A DNA stretch of 64,000 nucleotides from Synergistaceae bacterium UBA6083 (GTDB lineage: Bacteria; Synergistota; Synergistia; Synergistales; 79-D21). The translations under genes and the position numbers were made by a program. Positions 16,260 through 23,451 of this stretch are shown here, piece by piece. The notes under the pieces were generated by a model, which worked only from the letters and a program-made list of their open reading frames with translations, searched no databases and was not told the DNA's origin. The stretch lies in contig DIXJ01000003.1 in NCBI GenBank assembly GCA_002436015.1, forward strand, positions 19,230 to 83,229, read 5' to 3'. Position 1 is the stretch's first letter, and each line of letters opens with the position of its first letter.

Positions 16260-17573
16260 ATGGAAACGGGGATCAAGATCATCGAAGGCAGTTGCAAGGG
16301 TTGCGTGAACTGCATCAAGTCCTGTCCGACCGAGGCCCTCAGGGTGGTTGACGGAAGGGTGAGGATCCTGTCCGACCTGTGCATCGACTGCGGGGAATGT
16401 CTTAGGACCTGCAGGGAGAAAGCTCTTGGTCTCGACGAGGACGACTGGGATCTCATCCGAAGCCACGGGCCGACCACCCTCATGGCCGATCCCACCTTTT
16501 GCGCCCAGTTTTCCCACTACTGGACCCCGGGTCTCGTCAGGAAGGCTCTGGCCTCATTAAACCTGAAGGACCTTTTCGACGAGACGGCCAAGGCCTTTGA
16601 CCTGGCAGCCTTCGCCACGGCCAGGCAGATCGAGGAAGCCTCCAAGGAAAGCCTGCCTCTCATTTCCATCTATTGCCCAGCGGTGGTCAGGTTGATCCAG
16701 GTCCGGTTTCCCGAGTTGCTTCACCGCCTCGTGGAGACCGAAACTCCCCTGGAAACGGGGACTCTCCTTTGGCGCAAGGAGACCGGTTCGGATGAAGGCG
16801 TGATCCTCGTGACGCCTTGCAGTGCCAAGGTGATGCTGGTCAGGGGCCCCGTGGGAAGGGAAAAAAGCACCATGGGACATGTCGTCTCGGTCAAGCGCCT
16901 GGCGAGAGACCTTTTGGCCGCAGGCCCGAAAGTCGATGGCGCGGGTTTGGAACCGGTTGGGAGTCGTTGGCTGGCTTGGGCTTTGAGGGGTGGAGAAAGC
17001 CGCCACATCAAGGCTTTCTCGAAGAAGAACATCACGACCATGGCCGTTTCGGGACTCAGGAACACGATTGATCTCCTGCAAGACCTGGAGTTGGGGCGAT
17101 TGAAAGGCGTCGATTTCGTGGAGTGCCGGGTTTGCGACCTTGGTTGCATAGGCGGCATAGGAAACGCCGAGTCCCGTTTCCTGTCGGAACTGAGACTTTC
17201 AAGACAGCCAATCGAATGGGCCGTCACGGAAAGGGAGAGAGCCGTACTGTCTGACCTTTACGAAACGGGAATCTGGAAACTCGAGCAGCCGATCCAGCCC
17301 CGGCCGCGCCCTTCCCTGGCAGATACCCTTGACGAGGCCATGAAAAAGCTGAAAACGATGCAGGCGGTATACGCAGAGCTCCCCCACATCGACTGCGGGG
17401 CTTGCGGTCGCCCTTCGTGCATGGCCCTTGCTGAAGACGTGGTGCGTGGCGAAGGGGAAATCACCGATTGTGTATTCAAGCTGCGAGAGCGGATCTCCGT
17501 CCTGGGAGAGGAGATCACAGCCTTGAGCGGCAAACTGCCGCATGCCTTCCACGAAAGGAAGCACACAAAATGA
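16260..17573 (+). CDS. [FeFe]-hydrogenase-like iron-sulfur protein with altered active-site loops
   Basis: A 437-residue protein with three parts. Two ferredoxin clusters come first (Cys12, 15, 18, 22 and Cys41, 44, 47, 51). An [FeFe]-hydrogenase large-subunit-like core follows. A C-terminal Fe-S motif uses Cys379, 382, 387 and 404. The four cysteines that would hold the H-cluster 4Fe-4S unit appear retained: Cys139 (ISIYCPAVV), Cys187 (TPCSAK), Cys292 and Cys296 (CDLGCIGG). The proton-relay Cys expected before Cys139 is Tyr138, and residues usually Met in loops 2 and 3 are Thr185 and Arg290. It may be a sensory or otherwise divergent hydrogenase-like protein. The start at 16260 follows AGGAGGT. 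Alignment is by eye. Confidence 0.8.
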   Translation: METGIKIIEGSCKGCVNCIKSCPTEALRVVDGRVRILSDLCIDCGECLRTCREKALGLDEDDWDLIRSHGPTTLMADPTFCAQFSHYWTPGLVRKALASLNLKDLFDETAKAFDLAAFATARQIEEASKESLPLISIYCPAVVRLIQVRFPELLHRLVETETPLETGTLLWRKETGSDEGVILVTPCSAKVMLVRGPVGREKSTMGHVVSVKRLARDLLAAGPKVDGAGLEPVGSRWLAWALRGGESRHIKAFSKKNITTMAVSGLRNTIDLLQDLELGRLKGVDFVECRVCDLGCIGGIGNAESRFLSELRLSRQPIEWAVTERERAVLSDLYETGIWKLEQPIQPRPRPSLADTLDEAMKKLKTMQAVYAELPHIDCGACGRPSCMALAEDVVRGEGEITDCVFKLRERISVLGEEITALSGKLPHAFHERKHTK

Positions 17574-17905
17574 CCGTATCCTCACTGATCGAAAGCCTCA
17601 AGCTTGATGTTCACAACGGGGGGGACGGGGATCGCCCCGTTTCCCACGGGGTCGTTGGCGATCTATTGAGCTTCGTCATGGGAGGGGCCCCGGAAGGAGC
17701 GGCCTGGGTGACCCTCCAGACCCATGTTAACCTGGCTGCCGTGGCGGTTCTCAAGGACATTCCTCTCGTTATCCTGGCATCGGGAAGAACGCCGGATCCT
17801 GAATTGCTGGAGCGCTGCCGGAAGGAGAACATCACCCTGGCGACGGCAATCGATTCCCCATTCGATGTTTGCGGGGCTCTTCACGACCTGGGGTTGAAAG
17901 GCTAG
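17570..17905 (+). CDS. Second DRTGG-like domain protein of the module
   Basis: A 111-residue protein (MTVSSLIESLKLDVHNGG...). The DVHNGG segment and the later VTLQTHVNLAAVAVLKDIPLVIL strand-helix-strand, followed by the SPFDVCGALHDLGLKG end, match DRTGG-type domains and echo the last third of the first module gene (SMSMYETCGLLYKAG). Its ATG overlaps the TGA of the hydrogenase-like gene (ATGA), which settles the start over a longer open frame. The PHP gene begins 4 bases after its stop. Function unknown. Confidence 0.7.
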   Translation: MTVSSLIESLKLDVHNGGDGDRPVSHGVVGDLLSFVMGGAPEGAAWVTLQTHVNLAAVAVLKDIPLVILASGRTPDPELLERCRKENITLATAIDSPFDVCGALHDLGLKG

Positions 17906-17909
17906 CCCG

Positions 17910-18683
17910 ATGCGACAGGTCCGGGCGGACCTCCACCTTCATACCGTGCTTTCCCCGTGCGGCGAACTCGACATGGGGGCACCGGACATCGTGGCGCGTG
18001 CCCTGGACCTGGGGATCGATGTCCTGGCTGTGACGGATCACAATACGTCGAGGAACGCCCACGCGGTCCAAAAAGCGGCGGAGGGGACAGGCCTTCTCGT
18101 TTTGGCGGGGCTTGAGGTCCAGAGCGCGGAGGATATCCATGCGGTCACCCTTTTCGGGACACCAGAAGAAGCCCTGGACTTCGAAGCCTGGCTTTGGGAG
18201 GGTTTTCCAAGGAGACTGAACCGCCCGGATCTCTTCGGTCCGCAGATCCTTATCGACCACGAAAACCAGATTATCGGAGAAGAATCGGTGCTTCTTGTCC
18301 AGGGGGCCCGTCACGGGATCGATGCCGTCGTGCGGGAGGCCCGGAATAGGGGAGGGATCTGCTTTTTCAGTCACGTCGACCGGGAGTCCTTTTCCTACCC
18401 GGCGATCCTTGGCCCCATCCCGATCGACTACCCGGTCGATGCGCTCGAATTGAGCTGCGGGGTCAACCTGGAAAAGGTACGGGCCTTCCGTGCCGGATAC
18501 CCGAATCTCCCCTTGTTGAGGAATTCCGACGCCCACTCCCTGGACCAGATGGATCTCCGCTGCTCAACGGTCTTCAGAGTGGAAGAAGCCAGCTTTTTCG
18601 AGCTGAGGCTTGCCATTAGGGGCGATGCGGGACGGGAAGTCCTCGATCCGTGGAACACCCTGGGAATTCAACCATGCAGTTGA
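17910..18683 (+). CDS. PHP-domain metal-dependent phosphoesterase
   Basis: A 257-residue PHP protein. The metal-binding motifs are in order: ADLHLHTVLSPCG (HxH, residues 7-9), VTDHNTSRNA, an Glu in LAGLEVQS, the CFFSHVDRES His, and the closing RNSDAHSL (DxH). PHP proteins hydrolyse phosphodiesters or phosphomonoesters, for instance histidinol phosphate or nucleotides. Here the tight linkage suggests a job with the Fe-S module, perhaps handling a nucleotide signal; that is inference. It is the last gene of the run, and its TGA overlaps the -35 box of the next promoter. Confidence 0.84.
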   Translation: MRQVRADLHLHTVLSPCGELDMGAPDIVARALDLGIDVLAVTDHNTSRNAHAVQKAAEGTGLLVLAGLEVQSAEDIHAVTLFGTPEEALDFEAWLWEGFPRRLNRPDLFGPQILIDHENQIIGEESVLLVQGARHGIDAVVREARNRGGICFFSHVDRESFSYPAILGPIPIDYPVDALELSCGVNLEKVRAFRAGYPNLPLLRNSDAHSLDQMDLRCSTVFRVEEASFFELRLAIRGDAGREVLDPWNTLGIQPCS

Positions 18684-18707
18684 GATAACACGCTAAAGTG
18701 ATAAGAT
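18680..18707 (+). promoter_or_regulatory. Promoter for the small gene at 18732
   Basis: TTGAGA (18680-18685) and TAAGAT (18702-18707) are 16 bp apart, with TGA immediately before the -10 (extended type). The -35 overlaps the stop codon of the PHP gene. Confidence 0.55.
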
Positions 18708-18731
18708 AGGGGCGACAAGGGGGTGACCGGC

Positions 18732-18935
18732 ATGGAAGAGAAAAACCATGAGGAACTCAGCACGCCCGAAACGACCCTGCAGTGCTGGTGCGGCCGGAAG
18801 ATGATACTGGTGGAGGCCTTTCCCGACGACGGCAACTTCCGTTATGCCTGTCCCCTTTTACTTGCCGGTGACGTAAGCCACGACCAGCTTGTCAGCGAGG
18901 AAGAATTCGTGGAAGAACCGGAAGAAAAAAGGTGA
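18732..18935 (+). CDS. Small acidic hypothetical protein with CWCG motif
   Basis: A 67-residue acidic protein that I do not recognise. A TTLQCWCGRKMIL stretch and one further Cys (YACPLLL) might form a small metal knuckle. The C-terminus is Glu-rich. The ATG at 18732 follows AAGGGGGTG; a GTG three codons earlier is possible. It has its own promoter and ends 10 bases before the convergent pseudopilin gene. Confidence 0.5.
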   Translation: MEEKNHEELSTPETTLQCWCGRKMILVEAFPDDGNFRYACPLLLAGDVSHDQLVSEEEFVEEPEEKR

Positions 18936-18945
18936 TTGCGCAAGT

Positions 18946-19467
18946 TTAGGGTTTCTTGATGTACCAGAGGGCGATATCTTTGTCTGAGGTGTAGGGGTCA
19001 GTTTTGAATTCCATTGCCATGCTTGCCCAACAGAGGGGTATTTCCGGGATCATGGCTTCGAGACGTTCTTTCGCCAGTGAATCCAGAGGAGACAGGGACG
19101 GATCCCTGAAAACGGCAAAAACCGCCACCTGCCCCGAGCGGCTGGCTACACCAACCCAGTAGTCCGCCATGACAGGATTGCTTTCTATGTATTTTTCCGG
19201 TAAGGCGTCATGCCCATTTCCCGGGTCAGCATTTAAGTAGTGACCTCCGGAGTACATCCAAACGGGCCAGGTTCCATAATCTGCATAATAGAGCATGGCA
19301 GCTGCCTTTAAGGATCGCATGTCTTCAACGATGCGCGTGGCTTTTGCTTTTGCGGTGACCGAGAATGAAACGAGCATCAAGGCTCCGGCCAGGATGCCGA
19401 TGAGGAGCAGCACGATCAGGATCTCCACGAGCGTGAAAGCCCACCTCTTCCTGCCGAGCCTTTTCAT
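18946..19467 (-). CDS. Type IV pilin/pseudopilin-like protein
   Basis: A 173-residue prepilin-like protein. After a short basic leader (MKRLGRKRWA) comes FTLVEILIVLLLIGILAGA, the class III signal with Glu at +5 and a long hydrophobic helix. The residue before the cleavage site is Ala, where Gly is usual. The rest is a small globular head with TWPVWMYSGGHYLNADPGN. Pseudopilins assemble in type II secretion or type IV pilus machines, but no other such gene is in this window. The ATG at 19467 has GGAAGG just upstream. GspG and comparable minor pilins are alternatives. Confidence 0.78.
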   Translation of the reverse strand: MKRLGRKRWAFTLVEILIVLLLIGILAGALMLVSFSVTAKAKATRIVEDMRSLKAAAMLYYADYGTWPVWMYSGGHYLNADPGNGHDALPEKYIESNPVMADYWVGVASRSGQVAVFAVFRDPSLSPLDSLAKERLEAMIPEIPLCWASMAMEFKTDPYTSDKDIALWYIKKP

Positions 19468-19514
19468 GTTCCTTCCCCGCCTTCCCTTTTCAGGTCGAGC
19501 CCCGAATTTAATGA

Positions 19515-19523
19515 ATTTTACCA
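19515..19523 (-). promoter_or_regulatory. Possible extended -10 promoter of the pseudopilin gene
   Basis: On the minus strand TGG followed by TAAAAT forms an extended -10 box about 50 bases before the ATG. I see no good -35. Confidence 0.3.
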
Positions 19524-19655
19524 TGCATTAGCGAAAAGGCCGAAAGCGGTAATTCTGTTCATTTCACGGTACCTGGCCTAGATCCATCGGTGCAGGACCA
19601 TTCCACAAGTGAAAGGTCGTTTCAGGCGAAGCTCTCCCACCCTCCCATGGGGCAA

Positions 19656-19664
19656 TGTTAAGAT
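19656..19664 (+). promoter_or_regulatory. Extended -10 box placed for a leaderless start
   Basis: TGT then TAAGAT ends at 19664, exactly six bases before the ATG at 19671. Transcription would be expected to begin at or beside that ATG. No Shine-Dalgarno sequence precedes the gene. Confidence 0.4.
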
Positions 19665-19670
19665 ATGGCC

Positions 19671-20105
19671 ATGGGCAAAAAGCAGAAAACTCGACTCGAT
19701 CTTCAGGAAGGCCCGGCCATGCAGCCCTTGCTGGGTGACCTTTTCAGGTCTCGGGGGCTGGCACCGGCAGGAAAGGAAGAACAGGAGCGCGCAAGGAACA
19801 GCCTTCCGGAGGAAGGACCTTCCTTGCTTGGGCCGGACCTCTCGGGGGTCAGCCGCATCGTGCTGCAATTCGAGAAAAAGGGACACGGAGGGAAACGAGC
19901 GACTCGAGTGGAAGGCTTGCCTTTCGGGGCCGAAGCGCTCAACAGCCTGGCCCGCGAGCTTCGTAGAGAAATGGGGTGTGGCGCCTGGGTGGAGGGTGGA
20001 ACTCTCCTGCTCCAGGGTGACTTGACCGAGAGGCTGCGGGACTGGTTTGAAGGGAAAGGCGCCAAGCGTGTTGTCATCTCTGGAAGAGGGGGAAGCGCGG
20101 GATGA
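19671..20105 (+). CDS. SUI1/YciH-family translation factor-like protein
   Basis: A 144-residue protein whose C-terminal half is an SUI1/eIF1 fold of the bacterial YciH type: RIVLQFEKKGHGGKRATRVEGLP, then LNSLARELRREMGCGAWVEGG, then LLLQGDLTERLRDWF and a final GAKRVVISG strand. In the family the KGxGGK loop contacts the ribosome; in E. coli YciH affects initiation fidelity. The N-terminal 55 residues are charged and probably flexible. ATGs at 19665 and 19671 are both in frame with no ribosome site; the second fits the upstream -10 box. Its stop overlaps the glutaminase start (ATGA). Confidence 0.78.
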   Translation: MGKKQKTRLDLQEGPAMQPLLGDLFRSRGLAPAGKEEQERARNSLPEEGPSLLGPDLSGVSRIVLQFEKKGHGGKRATRVEGLPFGAEALNSLARELRREMGCGAWVEGGTLLLQGDLTERLRDWFEGKGAKRVVISGRGGSAG

Positions 20106-21037
20106 GCTTTATGACCTTCCAGGAAACGGACTTGGAGGAGCTTGTCAACGCGACGAGGTTCCTGGCAGCCAAGGGAAAAGTTGCGACCTACATCCCCGAA
20201 TTGGCCCGGGGAAACCCCGAGATCCTTGCCGTTGCTGCAGTGGATGCAGCCGGCACGCTTGTTTCCGCAGGGGACAGGGACGTCCGTTTTACGATGCAGT
20301 CCATCTCGAAAGTGGTGTCACTATCTTTGGCGTTGATGGAACTTGGAGAAGAAGAGGTTTTCCGGAAGGTTGGGATGGACCCGACGGCAGACCCGTTCAA
20401 CTCTGTCATGCGCTTGGAAATGATTCGTCCCCATGTGCCGCAGAACCCTCTTATCAATGCTGGCGCGATCGTTATCGATTCCATGCTTCCCTACGCCGAT
20501 CCCGAAAAGGCTTTCTGCGCGGTCCGGGACATGGCCCGTCGGTTGGCCGGCAACCCGCGGATGAGAGAAAACCAGGCTGTCTACCTTTCGGAAAAGAGGA
20601 CGGGAGACCGCAACCGCTCCCTGGCTTATTTCCTGAAAAGCGTTGGGACGATCAAGGCTGACGTGGAAACGATCCTGGATATTTATTTCCGGCAGTGCAG
20701 CCTGGAGGTTACCGTTTCAGACCTCGCCACCCTTGTGGCAACCCTTTCGATGGATGGGCGAAACCCCAGGACGGGGGAGGAAGTGCTGCCACCGAGCGTC
20801 TGCCGGATTGTCAGGGCCCTGATGGCAACCTGCGGGCTTTATGATGGCTCAGGGGCCTTTGCCGTACGCGTCGGCCTGCCGGCTAAAAGCGGCGTTGGGG
20901 GAGGGATCGTGGCTGCGGTACCTGGGGTCATGGGAATAGGGGTTTGCGGTCCGGCCCTGGACCAGCAGGGAAACTCCATTGCCGGCATCGCCCTGCTCGA
21001 GCGCCTGTCTGGCCGGTATGGGCTGAGGGTTCTCTAG
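20102..21037 (+). CDS. glsA: Glutaminase (serine-dependent, GlsA type)
   Basis: A 311-residue beta-lactamase-fold glutaminase that hydrolyses L-glutamine to glutamate and ammonia. FTMQSISKVVSLSLAL holds the catalytic Ser67-x-x-Lys70. RPHVPQNPLINAGAIV carries the conserved Asn/Gly region, and the C-terminal SGVGGGIVAAVPGVMGIGV matches the family. Length is standard. It is coupled to the YciH-like gene by a 4-base overlap and ends at a strong bidirectional terminator. In an amino-acid fermenter it would feed glutamate into deamination; that is inference. Confidence 0.93.
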   Translation: MSFMTFQETDLEELVNATRFLAAKGKVATYIPELARGNPEILAVAAVDAAGTLVSAGDRDVRFTMQSISKVVSLSLALMELGEEEVFRKVGMDPTADPFNSVMRLEMIRPHVPQNPLINAGAIVIDSMLPYADPEKAFCAVRDMARRLAGNPRMRENQAVYLSEKRTGDRNRSLAYFLKSVGTIKADVETILDIYFRQCSLEVTVSDLATLVATLSMDGRNPRTGEEVLPPSVCRIVRALMATCGLYDGSGAFAVRVGLPAKSGVGGGIVAAVPGVMGIGVCGPALDQQGNSIAGIALLERLSGRYGLRVL

Positions 21038-21054
21038 GAAGAAGGGTAAAAATG

Positions 21055-21102
21055 AAAAGTGCGGGCCCCCTCGATAAATTCGATGAGGGCTCGCACTTTT
21101 TT
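21055..21102. terminator. Bidirectional terminator between glsA and rubrerythrin
   Basis: An outer stem of AAAAGTGCG (21055-21063) with CGCACTTTT (21092-21100) is extended by a GGCCC-type inner stem. It is flanked by A and T runs, so it can serve both convergent genes. Confidence 0.85.
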
Positions 21103-21108
21103 GTCTGC

Positions 21109-21603
21109 TTAATCGATTTTCCTGTAAGCCTGCTTCCTGGCTCCGCAAATGGGGCAGCTGTCCGGGGCTTCTCCCTCGGCGATATGCCCGCAGACGGTGC
21201 AGAGGAAAAGATCGGTCGTTTCCTCCTTGCCGAGGTTCTTCAGGGCTTTTTCGTACAAACCTGCGTGAACCGCTTCGGCTTTGCCCACCAGGCCCAGCTT
21301 TTTCGCGATGTTTTCGGCGTTTTCTTCTTTTGCCGTGGCTATGAAATCCGGGTACATCTTCGTGAATTCGTAAGTCTCGCCCGCGACGGCTGTCTTGAGA
21401 TTTTCCTCGGTGGACTGGATCATCCCAAGAGCCTTGAGATGGTCGGCTGCATGGATGGTTTCGGCTTCGGCCGCGGCCCGGAAAAGTTTCGCCACCTGGT
21501 GAAACCCTTCGGCGTCAGCTTGGCGGGCAAAGGCGAGATACTTCCTGTTGGCCATCGATTCTCCCGCGAACGCTTCCTTGAGGTTGTCATGGGTTTGCTT
21601 CAT
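21109..21603 (-). CDS. rbr: Rubrerythrin
   Basis: A 164-residue rubrerythrin. The N-terminal four-helix diiron domain has ligands in AFAGESMANRKY, AAEAETIHAADH, VAGETYEF and KAEAVHAGLYEKAL. The C-terminal rubredoxin knuckle uses Cys135, Cys138, Cys150 and Cys153 (CTVCG...CPICG). The protein reduces hydrogen peroxide with electrons from rubredoxin or NADH systems and protects anaerobes from oxygen. A near-consensus promoter (TTGACC, 17 bp, TATAAT) suggests strong expression. AGGAGG precedes the ATG. Confidence 0.95.
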   Translation of the reverse strand: MKQTHDNLKEAFAGESMANRKYLAFARQADAEGFHQVAKLFRAAAEAETIHAADHLKALGMIQSTEENLKTAVAGETYEFTKMYPDFIATAKEENAENIAKKLGLVGKAEAVHAGLYEKALKNLGKEETTDLFLCTVCGHIAEGEAPDSCPICGARKQAYRKID

Positions 21604-21634
21604 CTTCCAAATCGCCTCCTATTAGTTTGTAATC

Positions 21635-21663
21635 ATTATAGATAAACAGTCATGAAGGGTCAA
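21635..21663 (-). promoter_or_regulatory. Near-consensus promoter of rubrerythrin
   Basis: On the minus strand TTGACC (21663-21658), 17 bp, then a perfect TATAAT (21640-21635). It is among the best sigma-70-type promoters in the window. Confidence 0.8.
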
Positions 21664-21679
21664 GGAGGAATTTTACCGG

Positions 21680-22735
21680 TCAAGGAACAAAAGCTTTCAG
21701 GCAATCCACAACCACCGAAAAATCTCTATCACTCCCGGTTTGGGGGATCGGCAAGCCGACCGTGCGTTTCCCGAGCCTGAATTCCGCGGGGAAGGAATAT
21801 CTTAATGCAGGGTTCAGGTTCCAGAGGGAGGGACAGCCGAAACCCGCCTGGTTCAGGAGGCCTGAAAGCTTTTCCCTATCGCCCAGGACTTCGACGGGTA
21901 GGAAGAGAGGGGCCGCGTCATTGCAGACGGACGGGAACAAGGGGGACAGCAAAGTTGAGAGAGCGTGATCCTCGGAAATCTGCTTTGTCAGCTTTTCCGC
22001 GAAGGCCCTTCGCCGGTTGGCTTCCTCACGGAAAGGGGTCCGTTTCAAGACCTCCCAGGATTCACGGTCGGGGGCTCGAGGCAAGAGTGAAAGGTCTCCG
22101 TCCAGATGAGCCTCGGCTCTTTCAAGAAGACGCAACCCGAGATCGAAATCTCCCTTTCGAAAGGAATTGAAGGCTTCGTTCCTTTCCCTGGCAAGGATCG
22201 GATTGGCGGGGTTCAAGGGCGATTCAACCGGGAAACGGGAGACCATGGCTCCTCCGTCAGGTATCTCGAAAAATTTCCTGAAGCTGAAGAGGGCAAAATC
22301 ACCGGCAATTCCAATATTTCCCGAAAGGGAGGATCCTGCGCAGTCCTCGATCACGAAAGGGCTATTTTCGGGGGACCTTGAACGGATCCAGCCCAGGGCT
22401 CCCCGGTTGGGGAAGCCAAAGTAGTGGATGAGAAGCACGACATCCGCCCGCGCGGGACCAGGGGAAGGGAAAACGGGCCGAAAGCCGGAGGCGGTTCCAT
22501 ACCGCCGAATCAGGATGCCTTCTTTTCGAAATGCAGGCGGAAGCGAAGGGCAGGCGTAGGCCGGAAGCCATGCTACCCCGGAGAAATCCCGGGTGGCAAG
22601 GGTGCGTAGGGCCAGGACAAGAGCGGACCTTCCGCTGTCTGTGGGAACGACAGTTCGCCCGACGTTCCGGAACCTGTCAAGAAAACCTTCGACTCCATTT
22701 TTCCCCAGGAGGGTGGGATGTCCAGGGCAACTCAT
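21680..22735 (-). CDS. DegT/DnrJ-like PLP-dependent aminotransferase-family protein
   Basis: A 351-residue protein resembling the DegT/DnrJ/EryC1/StrS sugar-aminotransferase fold. PTDSGRSALVLALRTL is the N-terminal cofactor-phosphate region. FVIEDCAGSSLSGNIGIAGD holds the Asp that binds PLP nitrogen. FALFSFRKFFEIPDGGAMV corresponds to the Lys-bearing loop, with its Lys in FRKF. Several other family motifs are weak and the protein is shorter than usual, so activity is not certain. The ATG at 22735 has no ribosome site but lies six bases after a TATGAT box. No sugar genes are nearby. Confidence 0.65.
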   Translation of the reverse strand: MSCPGHPTLLGKNGVEGFLDRFRNVGRTVVPTDSGRSALVLALRTLATRDFSGVAWLPAYACPSLPPAFRKEGILIRRYGTASGFRPVFPSPGPARADVVLLIHYFGFPNRGALGWIRSRSPENSPFVIEDCAGSSLSGNIGIAGDFALFSFRKFFEIPDGGAMVSRFPVESPLNPANPILARERNEAFNSFRKGDFDLGLRLLERAEAHLDGDLSLLPRAPDRESWEVLKRTPFREEANRRRAFAEKLTKQISEDHALSTLLSPLFPSVCNDAAPLFLPVEVLGDREKLSGLLNQAGFGCPSLWNLNPALRYSFPAEFRLGKRTVGLPIPQTGSDRDFSVVVDCLKAFVP

Positions 22736-22741
22736 AGCGTT

Positions 22742-22750
22742 ATCATAGCA
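22742..22750 (-). promoter_or_regulatory. Extended -10 box placed for a leaderless start (DegT-like gene)
   Basis: On the minus strand TGC then TATGAT ends at 22742, six bases before the ATG at 22735. This is the same geometry as the box before the YciH-like gene. There is no clear -35. Confidence 0.4.
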
Positions 22751-22809
22751 GGCAGGAAAGTCCTTTGCCGAAGAGGCATGCCTTTGCTGGGGACCGAGGA
22801 GAGGGCCGG

Positions 22810-23451
22810 ATGGAAAAGCCGTTTGATAAGGTTGCACCCTACTATGACAGGTGGATCGGTCGATTCATGTCCGGCCGCATGGACCGGATGGCCGATCTCC
22901 TCTCCTGCTCCCCGGATGAAATCGTCCTTGACCTGGGCGGTGGAACGGGACTTTTTGCACGCCGCCTGCTCGGCCGCTGCGGTGAAATCCATCTCCTGGA
23001 CGAAAGTCCCCAAATGGTTGAACAAGCCCGTCATGGGGAAATAAAAACATGGGTCGGATGCGGGACGGAGACTCCCTATCCGGACCGGTTCTTTGATGCG
23101 GTCGTCCTCTCGGATGTTTTTCATCACATCAGGGATCAGGACCTCTTGCTTGACGAGGTCTTTCGGCTGTTGAAGCCAGGAGGGCGTCTTCTCGTGAACG
23201 AAGTGGACCTGGACCGTTTTTGGGGACGGGTTGCGGGGTGGCTTGAAACCCTCCTTTTTACCCAAGTTTTCCCGACCGGTTTTCAACACCTCTGCACCCG
23301 GCTGGAAAAACGCGGATTCAGGCTTGTTGACGAGGTGCGGGATTCCTGGAGCTTCATTGCCCTTTGGAAACTCGATGATCCTTCACTCGGGGGATTTTCG
23401 GTGTCGCATGCGAAGCTCCCTGAGGACATCGACCGGTTTCAGGTCCAGTGA
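22810..23451 (+). CDS. SAM-dependent methyltransferase, class I
   Basis: A 213-residue class I methyltransferase. The glycine-rich SAM loop is VLDLGGGTGLFARRLLG (residues 35-51), motif II is IHLLDESPQMVEQA, and the DAVVLSDVFHHIRDQD and LLKPGGRLLVNEVDLD blocks follow in the usual order. The substrate is unknown. The ATG at 22810 follows GAGGAGAGGG. Its last 69 bases overlap the convergent hisIE gene, an unusually long shared 3' end, but both proteins look intact there. Confidence 0.85.
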   Translation: MEKPFDKVAPYYDRWIGRFMSGRMDRMADLLSCSPDEIVLDLGGGTGLFARRLLGRCGEIHLLDESPQMVEQARHGEIKTWVGCGTETPYPDRFFDAVVLSDVFHHIRDQDLLLDEVFRLLKPGGRLLVNEVDLDRFWGRVAGWLETLLFTQVFPTGFQHLCTRLEKRGFRLVDEVRDSWSFIALWKLDDPSLGGFSVSHAKLPEDIDRFQVQ

